Origin: Xanthomonas chitinilytica
Lineage (GTDB): Bacteria > Pseudomonadota > Gammaproteobacteria > Xanthomonadales > Xanthomonadaceae
Direction of reading: 5' to 3'
DNA: 64,000 nucleotides
Assembly (NCBI RefSeq): GCF_026107455.2
Contig: NZ_JAPCHY010000002.1
Coordinates: forward strand, 186,001-250,000
The notes below the pieces were generated by a model that made no database searches, was not told the origin of the DNA, and worked only from the letters and a program-made list of their open reading frames with translations. A program made the translations under genes and the position numbers. Positions 57,550-64,000 of this stretch are shown in pieces (positions within the stretch are counted from its first letter, which is position 1; each line of letters begins with the position of its first letter).

Positions 57550-59244
57550 ATGCGCCTCTCCCAGTTCCACCTGCATACCACCAAGGAAACTCCCGCCGAT
57601 GCCGAACTGGTCAGCCACCGGCTGATGCTGCGCGCGGGCATGATCCGCAAGCTGGCCTCGGGCCTGTACACCTGGTCGCCGCTGGGCCTGCGGGTGCTGC
57701 GCAAGGTGGAAGCCATCGTGCGCGAGGAAATGAACCGCGCCGGCGCGGTGGAGCTGCTGCTGCCGACGATCCAGCCCAAGGAACTGTGGGAAGAGAGCGG
57801 GCGCTGGGAGAAGTTCGGCGACCAGTTGCTGAAGATCAAGGACCGCAAGGAACAGGGCTTCTGCTACAGCCCGACCGCGGAAGAGGCGATCACCGACTTC
57901 GCCCGCCAGGAGCTGTCCAGCTACAAGCAGCTGCCGGTCAACTTCTACCAGGTCCAGACCAAGTTCCGCGACGAGATCCGCCCGCGCTTCGGGGTGATGC
58001 GCGCGCGCGAGTTCCTGATGAAGGACGCCTACTCGTTCCACCTGCGCGACGAGGACCTGGTGCGCGAGTACGAGAACATGAAGGCCGCCTACACCCGCAT
58101 CTTCACCCGGCTGGGGCTCGAGTTCCGCGCGGTGCAGGCCGACTCCGGCGCCATCGGCGGCGATGCCTCGCAGGAATTCCACGTGATCGCCGATTCCGGC
58201 GAGGACGCGCTGGTGTTCTCCACCGGCTCGGATTACGCCGCCAACGTCGAGGCCGCCATCGCCGCCGACCCGGCGCCGCGCGCGGCGGCCGGCGAGGAAC
58301 TGCGCAAGGTCGAAACCCCGACCCAGAAAACCTGCGAGGACGTGGCCGCGCTGCTGGGCATCGCCCTGCAGCGCACCGTCAAGTCGGTCGCGATCATGAC
58401 CGCCGACGGCGATTTCGTGCTGGCGCTGGTGCGCGGCGACCACGAGGTCAACGAAATCAAGCTGGCCAAGGTGCCGGGGCTGGCCGATTACCGCATGGCC
58501 GGCGAAGCGGAAATCGCCGAATACCTGGGCAGCGAGCCGGGTTTCCTCGGTCCGTTGAATCCGGCCCGCGCCATCCGCGTGGTCGCCGACCGCGAGGTCG
58601 CGGCGATGGCCGATTTTGTCGTCGGCGCCAACCAGGCCGGCTTCCATATTGCCGGCGTCAACTGGGGCCGCGACCTGCCCGAGCCGGAAGTGGCCGACAT
58701 CCGCAACGTCCAGGAAGGCGACCGCGCCTGCGACGGCGGCGAGCTGAAGATCGCCCGCGGCATCGAGGTGGGCCACGTATTCCAGCTCGGCCGCAAATAC
58801 GCCGAGGCGCTGGGCGCCACCGTACTCGACGAGAACGGCAAGGCCGCGGTAATGACCATGGGCTGCTACGGCATCGGCGTTTCCCGCATCGTCGCCGCCG
58901 CGATCGAGCAGAACCACGATGAGGCCGGCATTATCTGGCCGCAGGCGATGGCGCCGTGGCAGGTGGCGGTCTGCGTCATCAACCCCAAGCAGGACGCGGC
59001 GACAAACGCCGCCGCCGAGGCGCTGCTGGCCGACCTGCAGGCCGCCGGCCTGGATGCGGTGCTGGACGACCGCGGGCTGCGCCCGGGGGCGATGTTCGCC
59101 GACATGGAACTGATCGGCATCCCGCACCGGGTGGTGGTTTCCGAACGCGGCCTGGCCGCCGGCACCTTCGAATACCGCGCCCGCTCGGCCGAGGCGGCCG
59201 AGAGTCTGGAGCGGGAAGCCCTGCTGCAGCGATTGGCCGGATAA
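57550..59244 (+). CDS. proS: Prolyl-tRNA synthetase, bacterial type with editing domain
   Basis: The product is a 564-residue class II synthetase. Motif 1 region ([22 protein letters not shown]), motif 2 ([25 protein letters not shown]) and motif 3 ([17 protein letters not shown]) are complete. The INS editing domain (about residues 225-390, with [25 protein letters not shown]) and a C-terminal anticodon-binding domain follow. The start is an ATGATG doublet; ATG 57550 gives [12 protein letters not shown], matching the family. Confidence 0.96.
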   Translation: MRLSQFHLHTTKETPADAELVSHRLMLRAGMIRKLASGLYTWSPLGLRVLRKVEAIVREEMNRAGAVELLLPTIQPKELWEESGRWEKFGDQLLKIKDRKEQGFCYSPTAEEAITDFARQELSSYKQLPVNFYQVQTKFRDEIRPRFGVMRAREFLMKDAYSFHLRDEDLVREYENMKAAYTRIFTRLGLEFRAVQADSGAIGGDASQEFHVIADSGEDALVFSTGSDYAANVEAAIAADPAPRAAAGEELRKVETPTQKTCEDVAALLGIALQRTVKSVAIMTADGDFVLALVRGDHEVNEIKLAKVPGLADYRMAGEAEIAEYLGSEPGFLGPLNPARAIRVVADREVAAMADFVVGANQAGFHIAGVNWGRDLPEPEVADIRNVQEGDRACDGGELKIARGIEVGHVFQLGRKYAEALGATVLDENGKAAVMTMGCYGIGVSRIVAAAIEQNHDEAGIIWPQAMAPWQVAVCVINPKQDAATNAAAEALLADLQAAGLDAVLDDRGLRPGAMFADMELIGIPHRVVVSERGLAAGTFEYRARSAEAAESLEREALLQRLAG

Positions 59245-59250
59245 TCGGTG

Positions 59251-59280
59251 AAAGCCGGGGGAAATATCCCGGCTTTCCCG
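59251..59280 (+). terminator. Probable terminator after proS
   Basis: A nine-base stem AAAGCCGGG/CCCGGCTTT with an eight-base loop begins seven bases past the proS stop. Only a short T stretch lies inside the distal arm, so its strength is uncertain. Confidence 0.5.
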
Positions 59281-59311
59281 TTCGATTACCGGGCAATACC
59301 CGCCGCGCGGT

Positions 59312-59341
59312 TTGTCATCCGCACGAAAGCCCCTGTATGCT
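59312..59341 (+). promoter_or_regulatory. Candidate sigma-70 promoter of the H-NS-family gene
   Basis: TTGTCA (five of six), an 18-base spacer, then TATGCT (four of six), giving a predicted start near 59348 and a leader of about 49 bases. GGAG lies ten bases before the ATG. Confidence 0.5.
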
Positions 59342-59396
59342 TGCGCCGCTGCCAGGGAATGGCCACCCCTTTCCCATTATCCGGAGTAGTTAATCG

Positions 59397-59762
59397 ATGA
59401 GCATTGATCTGACCGGCCTGTCGGCCAAGCAGCTGGGCGCCCTGATCCGCGACGCGAAGAAGCAGCAGACCATCGTTGCCAAGCGGCCGCCGGTCACCAA
59501 GGTGCGTGCGCAGCTCGCCAAGGTCGCCAAGGCCTCGGGCTATACCCTCGAGGAACTGTTCGGCGGCGCACCGGCCGTCCGCAAGGCTGCCAAGCCCGCC
59601 AAGGCCAGCAAGACCGGCCGCAAGCTGGCCAAGGTGCCGCCGAAGTACCGCAACCCGGCCAACCCGGCCGAAACCTGGACCGGCCGCGGCAAGCAGCCGC
59701 GCTGGCTGGCCGAACTGACCGCGCAGGGCAAGAAGGTCGAGGATTTCCTGATCAACAAGTGA
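59397..59762 (+). CDS. H-NS family histone-like nucleoid protein
   Basis: The product has 121 residues. A short helical N-terminal part (residues 1-50) is followed by a Lys/Ala-rich linker (AAKPAKASKTGRK) and the C-terminal H-NS DNA-binding core YRNPANPAETWTGRGKQP followed by RWL, where TWTGRG is the AT-hook-like loop. H-NS-type proteins silence AT-rich and foreign DNA; Xanthomonas relatives (XrvA-like) influence virulence genes. It is monocistronic: a promoter candidate and terminator surround it. Confidence 0.9.
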   Translation: MSIDLTGLSAKQLGALIRDAKKQQTIVAKRPPVTKVRAQLAKVAKASGYTLEELFGGAPAVRKAAKPAKASKTGRKLAKVPPKYRNPANPAETWTGRGKQPRWLAELTAQGKKVEDFLINK

Positions 59763-59792
59763 TCGGTCGAGAATCCCTTCCGTATACCAAGG

Positions 59793-59823
59793 AAACGCCG
59801 GCCCCCGCCGGCGTTTTTCTTTT
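59793..59823 (+). terminator. Rho-independent terminator after the H-NS-family gene
   Basis: The stem ACGCCGGC/GCCGGCGT with loop CCCC is followed by TTTTTCTTTT. It lies 32 bases past the stop and 20 bases from the convergent exporter gene. Confidence 0.88.
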
Positions 59824-59843
59824 GCGCATGTTCCCGGCGGGAT

Positions 59844-61103
59844 TCAGAGATTCTTGCGCGCGGGGATCAGCAGGTTGCCGAACAGCAACCCGGCCACCAG
59901 CGCCATCACCACGTTGAGCACCACCAGCAGCGCCGATTGCCCGACATGCACGTCCTGCTGCTGGATCAGGCTGAGCACCCCGCGCAGGCTGGTGCTGCCG
60001 GGCACCAGCATGATGATGCCGGGCAGCCGCACGATCGCGCCCGGCCGCTGGCACAGCCGCCCGAACAGGTTGCCGGCGGCGGTCAGCAGCATCGCCGCCA
60101 GGAATACCCCGGCCGGAATACCCCAGGCCTCGCCGCCGTAACGCGAGATCGCATAACCGGCGATGGCCGCGGCCATTACCCACGGATAATCGCGGCGGCT
60201 GGCCTTGAACAGCATCGCGAAGGCGAACGAGGTCAGCAGCATCGCCCCCCACTGCACCCATTCCGGTTGCGGACGCGAGGCCCGCACCACCGGCTCCAGG
60301 CCCAGCAACCCGGCCAGCGTCACCGCGATCACCGCGCCGACGGTGAGTTTCATGATGGTGGTGATGGCGCCGGCGAAACGCGCCGTACCCGAGACCCAAT
60401 GCTGGCTGGACAGTTCGTTGACCGCGTTGGTCAGCGCCATACCCGGCAGCAGCACCACCAGCGAGGCGATGATCACCGAGTTGAGGTTGAGCGCACCGAC
60501 GAAGCTGGCCACCAGCACCGCGACGAAACCGGCCAGCAGCGCCGCCAACGCCTCGCCGGCCTCGCGCGTGGCCGGGCGGCGGTCGGTGTACTGGGTGAGC
60601 AGGCCGATCAGCAGGCCGGTGATGCCGGCGGTGGCGATGTCCAGCCACGGCAGCCCCCACAGCCCGGCCACGCCGGCCGAGCCGAGCGTGAACGACAGCA
60701 GGTTGCGCGCATGCCCGCGCCAGCCCAGGTCGCGGTCGAGCTGGCGCAGCGCGGTATGGCCCTGGGCGATGCTCATGCGCCCGTTGGCCACGGCGTCGGC
60801 GATCTGGTCGGCCATGCTCAACTTGTGCAGGTCGTTGTCGCCGGGGGCCAGCCGGATCACCCGGGTGATGTCGCTGGAACCGATCGCCTTGGTCGGGTCG
60901 CTGAAGCTCAGGATCAGGCCGGTCGGGTTGGACCACGGCTCGCAGTCCAGGTCCAGTTGCTGCGCCAGCGCCACCACCGCCGCTTCCAGCCGCTGCGCGG
61001 TCGTGCCATAGCTGTGCAGGCGTCCGGCGATCTCCGAAACGAAGGCCACGCGCTGCGCGTAAGTGGCCGGTGGCGTGACGATGGCATGAGGGTCGGAAGA
61101 CAT
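59844..61103 (-). CDS. ThrE-type threonine/serine exporter family protein
   Basis: The product has 419 residues. The N-terminal soluble part (residues 1-110; SYGTTAQRLEAAVVALA) leads into about ten transmembrane helices in two five-helix halves, corresponding to the ThrE and ThrE_2 domains. SIIMLVPGSTSLRG-like sequence (IIMLVPGSTSLRG) is characteristic. Family members export threonine and serine; the substrate here is untested. ATG 61103 is preferred to an upstream Met at 61118. It is divergent from mlaE across 62 bases. Confidence 0.87.
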   Translation of the reverse strand: MSSDPHAIVTPPATYAQRVAFVSEIAGRLHSYGTTAQRLEAAVVALAQQLDLDCEPWSNPTGLILSFSDPTKAIGSSDITRVIRLAPGDNDLHKLSMADQIADAVANGRMSIAQGHTALRQLDRDLGWRGHARNLLSFTLGSAGVAGLWGLPWLDIATAGITGLLIGLLTQYTDRRPATREAGEALAALLAGFVAVLVASFVGALNLNSVIIASLVVLLPGMALTNAVNELSSQHWVSGTARFAGAITTIMKLTVGAVIAVTLAGLLGLEPVVRASRPQPEWVQWGAMLLTSFAFAMLFKASRRDYPWVMAAAIAGYAISRYGGEAWGIPAGVFLAAMLLTAAGNLFGRLCQRPGAIVRLPGIIMLVPGSTSLRGVLSLIQQQDVHVGQSALLVVLNVVMALVAGLLFGNLLIPARKNL

Positions 61104-61165
61104 GCGCGCTAGTATCACCCGAAGCCTGTCGCCACGCGCGTTCTCGCGCGAAGGAAGGACAGGTT

Positions 61166-62302
61166 ATGCTCGGCAGCGGACGCGTGCCCATGACAGAAAT
61201 ACAGCCCCCCCACTGCCAGCAGGATCCGAATGCCTCCCACCAGGTGCGGCTGACCGGGTATTGGACGCTGGCCACCGCGCTGCAGATGGGCGACGCGCTG
61301 CGCGGGTTGCCGCAGGGCGTGGAACGGCTCGATGCCAGCGGCATCGCCAAGCTGGATTCGGCCGGGGTATTGCAGTTGCTGCGCTATGCCCGCCGCGCCG
61401 GCCTGCAGGACGACGCGCTGAGTTTCCGCGAAGACCATCGTGCGCTGGTGTGCACCATCGAGGATGTCGCCGACGACCGTCCCAAGCCCAGGCGCGATTT
61501 CGGCGTACTGGCCGCGCTCGAACGCCTGGGCATCACCGTGCACATCGCCGCGCGCAACGTGGTGACGCTGGCCAGCTTCCTCGGCGAGAACCTGGCCAAG
61601 GGCGCGCGCCTGATCAGGGAGCCGCGCCGCTTCCGGCTCACCGCCACCGTGCACCACATGGAACAGGTGGGGCTGGACGCGGTGCCGCTGGTGGCGCTGC
61701 TCTCGTACCTGGTGGGCGCGGTGATCGCCTTCCTCGGCTCGACCATCCTGCGCGACTTCGGCGCGGAGATCTACGTGGTGGAACTGGTCAGCATCGCCTT
61801 CCTGCGCGAGTTCGCGGTGCTGCTGACCGCCATCGTGCTGGCCGGGCGTACCGCCAGCGCCTTCACCGCGCAGATCGGCGCGATGAAGGCGCGCGAGGAG
61901 ATCGACGCGATCCAGACCCTGGGGCTGGACCCGGTCGACCTGCTGGTATTGCCGCGGGTGGTGGCGCTGCTGGTGATGCTGCCGCTGCTGACCTTCGTCG
62001 CCATGGTCGCCGGCCTGGCCGGCGGCGTCACCGTCGGCGCCTTCGACCTGGACATCCCGCCGCAGATGTACATCGCGCGCATGCACGAGACCATCGAGGT
62101 CCGGCACATGCTGGTCGGCCTGTCCAAGGCGCCGGTGTTCGCCGCGATCATCGCCCTGATCGGCTGCCTGGAGGGGCTCAAGGTGGAAGGCACCGCGCAG
62201 TCGGTGGGCGAGCGCACCACCTCCAGCGTGGTGCAGACCATCTCGCTGGTGATCATCCTCGACGCGCTGGCCGCGTTGTGGTTCATGCACATGGACTGGT
62301 GA
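61166..62302 (+). CDS. mlaE: MlaE-type ABC transporter permease with N-terminal STAS domain
   Basis: The product has 378 residues. Residues 25-110 form a STAS/MlaB-like domain (VERLDASGIAKLDSAGVLQLL). The rest is an MlaE permease with about five helices, an IGAMKAREEIDAIQTLGLDPV coupling segment (written QIGAMKAREEID) and the closing LDALAALWFMH. In the Mla system MlaE with MlaF, MlaB and MlaD moves phospholipids between MCE rings and the inner membrane to keep outer-membrane asymmetry. The fusion puts MlaB and MlaE in one chain. Start: ATG 61166 has AGGA upstream; ATG 61190 is also possible. Confidence 0.92.
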   Translation: MLGSGRVPMTEIQPPHCQQDPNASHQVRLTGYWTLATALQMGDALRGLPQGVERLDASGIAKLDSAGVLQLLRYARRAGLQDDALSFREDHRALVCTIEDVADDRPKPRRDFGVLAALERLGITVHIAARNVVTLASFLGENLAKGARLIREPRRFRLTATVHHMEQVGLDAVPLVALLSYLVGAVIAFLGSTILRDFGAEIYVVELVSIAFLREFAVLLTAIVLAGRTASAFTAQIGAMKAREEIDAIQTLGLDPVDLLVLPRVVALLVMLPLLTFVAMVAGLAGGVTVGAFDLDIPPQMYIARMHETIEVRHMLVGLSKAPVFAAIIALIGCLEGLKVEGTAQSVGERTTSSVVQTISLVIILDALAALWFMHMDW

Positions 62303-62303
62303 G

Positions 62304-63146
62304 ATGAGCGGGCAACCTTCCCCTTCCACGCCCCCGTCGCCGGCACCGGCGGTCGCCGACGGGCCGGTGATCCGGGTGCACGGTCTGGACAACCGCTTCG
62401 GCAGCCAGGTGGTGCACCAGGGCCTGGACCTGGACGTGCGCCGCGGCGAGATCCTCGGCGTGGTCGGCGGCTCGGGCACCGGCAAGTCGGTGCTGATGCG
62501 TTCCATCCTCGGCCTGCGCCGGCCCGACGCCGGGCAGATCGAGGTGCTGGGCGTGGACGCGCGCTCGGAAGACCCGACCACCCGCCTGCACATCGAGCGC
62601 AACACCGGCGTGCTGTTCCAGGACGGCGCGTTGTTCTCCTCGCTCACCGTCGGCGAGAACGTGCAGGTGCCGCTGAAGGAACACCACGCCGAGCTGGGCG
62701 ACCGCTGGCACTACGAACTGGCGCTGCTGAAGGTGAAGCTGGCCGGGTTGCAGGCCGATGCGATCAACAAGCTGCCCTCGCAGCTGTCCGGCGGCATGCG
62801 CAAGCGCGCCGGGCTGGCGCGGGCGCTGGCGCTGGACCCGCCGCTGCTGTTCCTGGACGAACCCACCGCCGGGCTGGACCCGATCGGCGCGGCCGCCTTC
62901 GACCGCCTGATCAAGACCCTGCAGGAAGCGCTGGGCCTGACCGTGTTCCTGATCACGCACGACCTGGACACGCTCTACGCCATCTGCGACCGCGTGGCGG
63001 TGCTGGCCGATCGCAAGGTGGTGGCCAACGCGCCGCTGGCCGAGATCGAGCGCCTGGACCACCCGTGGATACAGGAATACTTCCACGGCCCGCGCGCGAG
63101 GGCGGCGCGGGAAAGCGGGGAACGGGGAACCGGGAGAAGGGAATGA
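62304..63146 (+). CDS. mlaF: MlaF-type ABC transporter ATP-binding protein
   Basis: The product has 280 residues. Walker A is GGSGTGKS (about residue 55), followed by the Q-loop (LFQDGALFSSLTV), signature LSGGMRKR, Walker B LLFLDEPTAGLDP and the switch His in LITHDLD. It powers the MlaFEDB phospholipid transporter. The Pro-rich N-terminal 20 residues are an extension. It starts one base after the mlaE stop. The last residues (ARESGERGTGRRE) run into repeat-rich intergenic DNA. Confidence 0.94.
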   Translation: MSGQPSPSTPPSPAPAVADGPVIRVHGLDNRFGSQVVHQGLDLDVRRGEILGVVGGSGTGKSVLMRSILGLRRPDAGQIEVLGVDARSEDPTTRLHIERNTGVLFQDGALFSSLTVGENVQVPLKEHHAELGDRWHYELALLKVKLAGLQADAINKLPSQLSGGMRKRAGLARALALDPPLLFLDEPTAGLDPIGAAAFDRLIKTLQEALGLTVFLITHDLDTLYAICDRVAVLADRKVVANAPLAEIERLDHPWIQEYFHGPRARAARESGERGTGRRE

Positions 63147-63215
63147 ACCATCTTCATTGCCCCGCTTTCACCGCACTGGTGGAATGCTCCGAGCGCCCGC
63201 CCCGCAACCGCAGAC

Positions 63216-63284
63216 GCAGGAGCGAGGTGAGTCGCGACCGGGCTTTCCCGGGAAAGCTTCAGTCGCGACTCACCTCGCTCCTGC
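63216..63284. repeat. Palindromic GCAGGAGCGAGG-type repeat pair between mlaF and mlaD
   Basis: The arms GCAGGAGCGAGGTGAGTC plus GCGAC and their complement (23 bases each) enclose a 23-base loop that itself contains CCCGGGAAAGC. It splits an operon whose genes are normally adjacent. Confidence 0.88.
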
Positions 63285-63332
63285 AGGAATGTGCAGTACA
63301 CACCTCCCTTATCCCTTCCCCACCGTGACCCC

Positions 63333-64000
63333 ATGGAAACCAAAGCCAACTACGTGCTGATCGGGGTATTCACCCTCGTGGTGTCGCTGGCGCTGCTGAT
63401 GTTCGGGCTGTGGGCGGCCAAGTACTCCTCCGACCGCACCTGGCAGGAGTACCGCGTGGTGTTCCGCGAGGCGGTCACCGGCCTGTCGGTCGGCAGCCCG
63501 GTGCAGTACAACGGCATCGCCGTGGGCTCGATCACGGAACTGACGCTGGCGCCGGACGACCCGCGCATGGTGATCGCCCGCATCCGCCTGAACTCCACCA
63601 CCCCGGTCAAGACCGACACCCGCGCCAAGCTCGCCATCACCAGCCTGACCGGCCCGTCGATCATCCAGCTCAGCGGCGGCAGCCCGCAGGCGCCGGCCCT
63701 GACCGCGGCCAGCAAGGACCCGGCGCCGATCATCCAGACCACGCCCTCGGCCCTGCAGAACATCACCGACGTGGCCAACCGCATCGTCGAGCGGCTGGAC
63801 GAAGTGCTCAGCGACCGCAACGTCGCCAGCATCTCGGCCACGCTGCAGAACCTGGAAACGATCAGCGGCGGCATGGCCGACCGCGAGGCCGGGACGCAGG
63901 CGCTGATCGCCAGCGCGCGCGACGCCGCGCGCAACCTCGACGCCACCCTCACCACCACCAACGGCACCATCAAGCGCCTGGACCAGAACCTGGTGCAGCA
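63333..64000 (+). CDS. mlaD: MCE-family phospholipid-binding protein MlaD, 5' part only
   Basis: At least 222 residues are present; the frame is open at the window edge. One N-terminal helix (YVLIGVFTLVVSLALLMFGLW) anchors the protein in the inner membrane. A periplasmic MCE domain follows (YRVVFREAVTGLSVGSPVQYNGIAVG, TSLTGPSIIQLSGG), then a long alpha-helical region (ITDVANRIVERLDEVL). The helical part indicates a longer PqiB/Mce-like form than E. coli MlaD (183 residues). It is separated from mlaF by 186 bases containing a REP pair. Confidence 0.92.
   Translation, partial: METKANYVLIGVFTLVVSLALLMFGLWAAKYSSDRTWQEYRVVFREAVTGLSVGSPVQYNGIAVGSITELTLAPDDPRMVIARIRLNSTTPVKTDTRAKLAITSLTGPSIIQLSGGSPQAPALTAASKDPAPIIQTTPSALQNITDVANRIVERLDEVLSDRNVASISATLQNLETISGGMADREAGTQALIASARDAARNLDATLTTTNGTIKRLDQNLVQ

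Overview
The window is about 64 kb of very GC-rich, densely packed chromosome. It looks like a member of the Xanthomonadaceae/Lysobacteraceae (Xanthomonas, Pseudoxanthomonas, Luteimonas or Lysobacter-like). The main evidence is the type II secretion cluster in the order E-F-G-H-I-J-K-L-M-N-D, which is the Xanthomonas xps order. It is supported by the separate holC-valS and holD-rimI blocks, the short H-NS-type protein and the REP-like palindromes. I see no rRNA, tRNA, prophage, CRISPR array or insertion-sequence transposase.

Layout. (1) 1-10,864, minus strand: a single co-linear cellulose operon, bcsE-F-G-R-Q-A-B-C. Most junctions overlap by 1-4 bases, bcsZ is not between bcsB and bcsC, and bcsC runs off the left edge. 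A good sigma-54-type promoter lies upstream. (2) 11,069-13,998, minus: pncB and two family-2-like glycosyltransferase genes lying directly downstream of xpsD. (3) 14,001-25,152, minus: the complete xps type II secretion operon. It is interrupted between xpsE and xpsF by a 0.4-kb cassette: a GIY-YIG nuclease gene framed by inverted REP-like repeats. (4) 25,284-35,913, minus: a secreted subtilisin-like protease and a 2,866-residue YadA-type trimeric autotransporter whose head is built from large, nearly identical duplicated blocks. (5) 36,352-42,856: purL (minus), carrying an in-frame 51-bp tandem duplication, and a secreted multidomain GH18 chitinase (plus) with a LacI-type operator candidate in front. 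(6) 43,008-48,957: a lipoprotein-type dsbC, a REP-rich gap, xerD, an RDD membrane protein, a secreted orphan, and lptF-lptG. (7) 49,063-54,740, plus: pepA-holC-yqaE/pmp3-valS and an orphan gene. (8) 54,824-56,552, minus: pssA, a candidate holD, and rimI, overlapping by four bases at each junction. (9) 56,811-59,762, plus: two DUF4124 genes, proS and an H-NS-family gene. (10) 59,844-64,000: a ThrE-type exporter (minus), then the mla phospholipid-transport operon (STAS-MlaE fusion, MlaF, and MlaD cut by the right edge).

How the genes work together. Much of the left half serves the cell surface and secretion: cellulose made under cyclic-di-GMP control (BcsA PilZ, BcsE GIL), a type II system that probably exports the neighbouring protease and the chitinase, and a giant adhesin. 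Much of the right half is housekeeping: envelope lipid and LPS trafficking (LptFG, Mla, PssA), aminoacyl-tRNA synthetases, polymerase III accessory subunits and chromosome-dimer resolution. Every function is inferred from reading the sequence; no database search was run.
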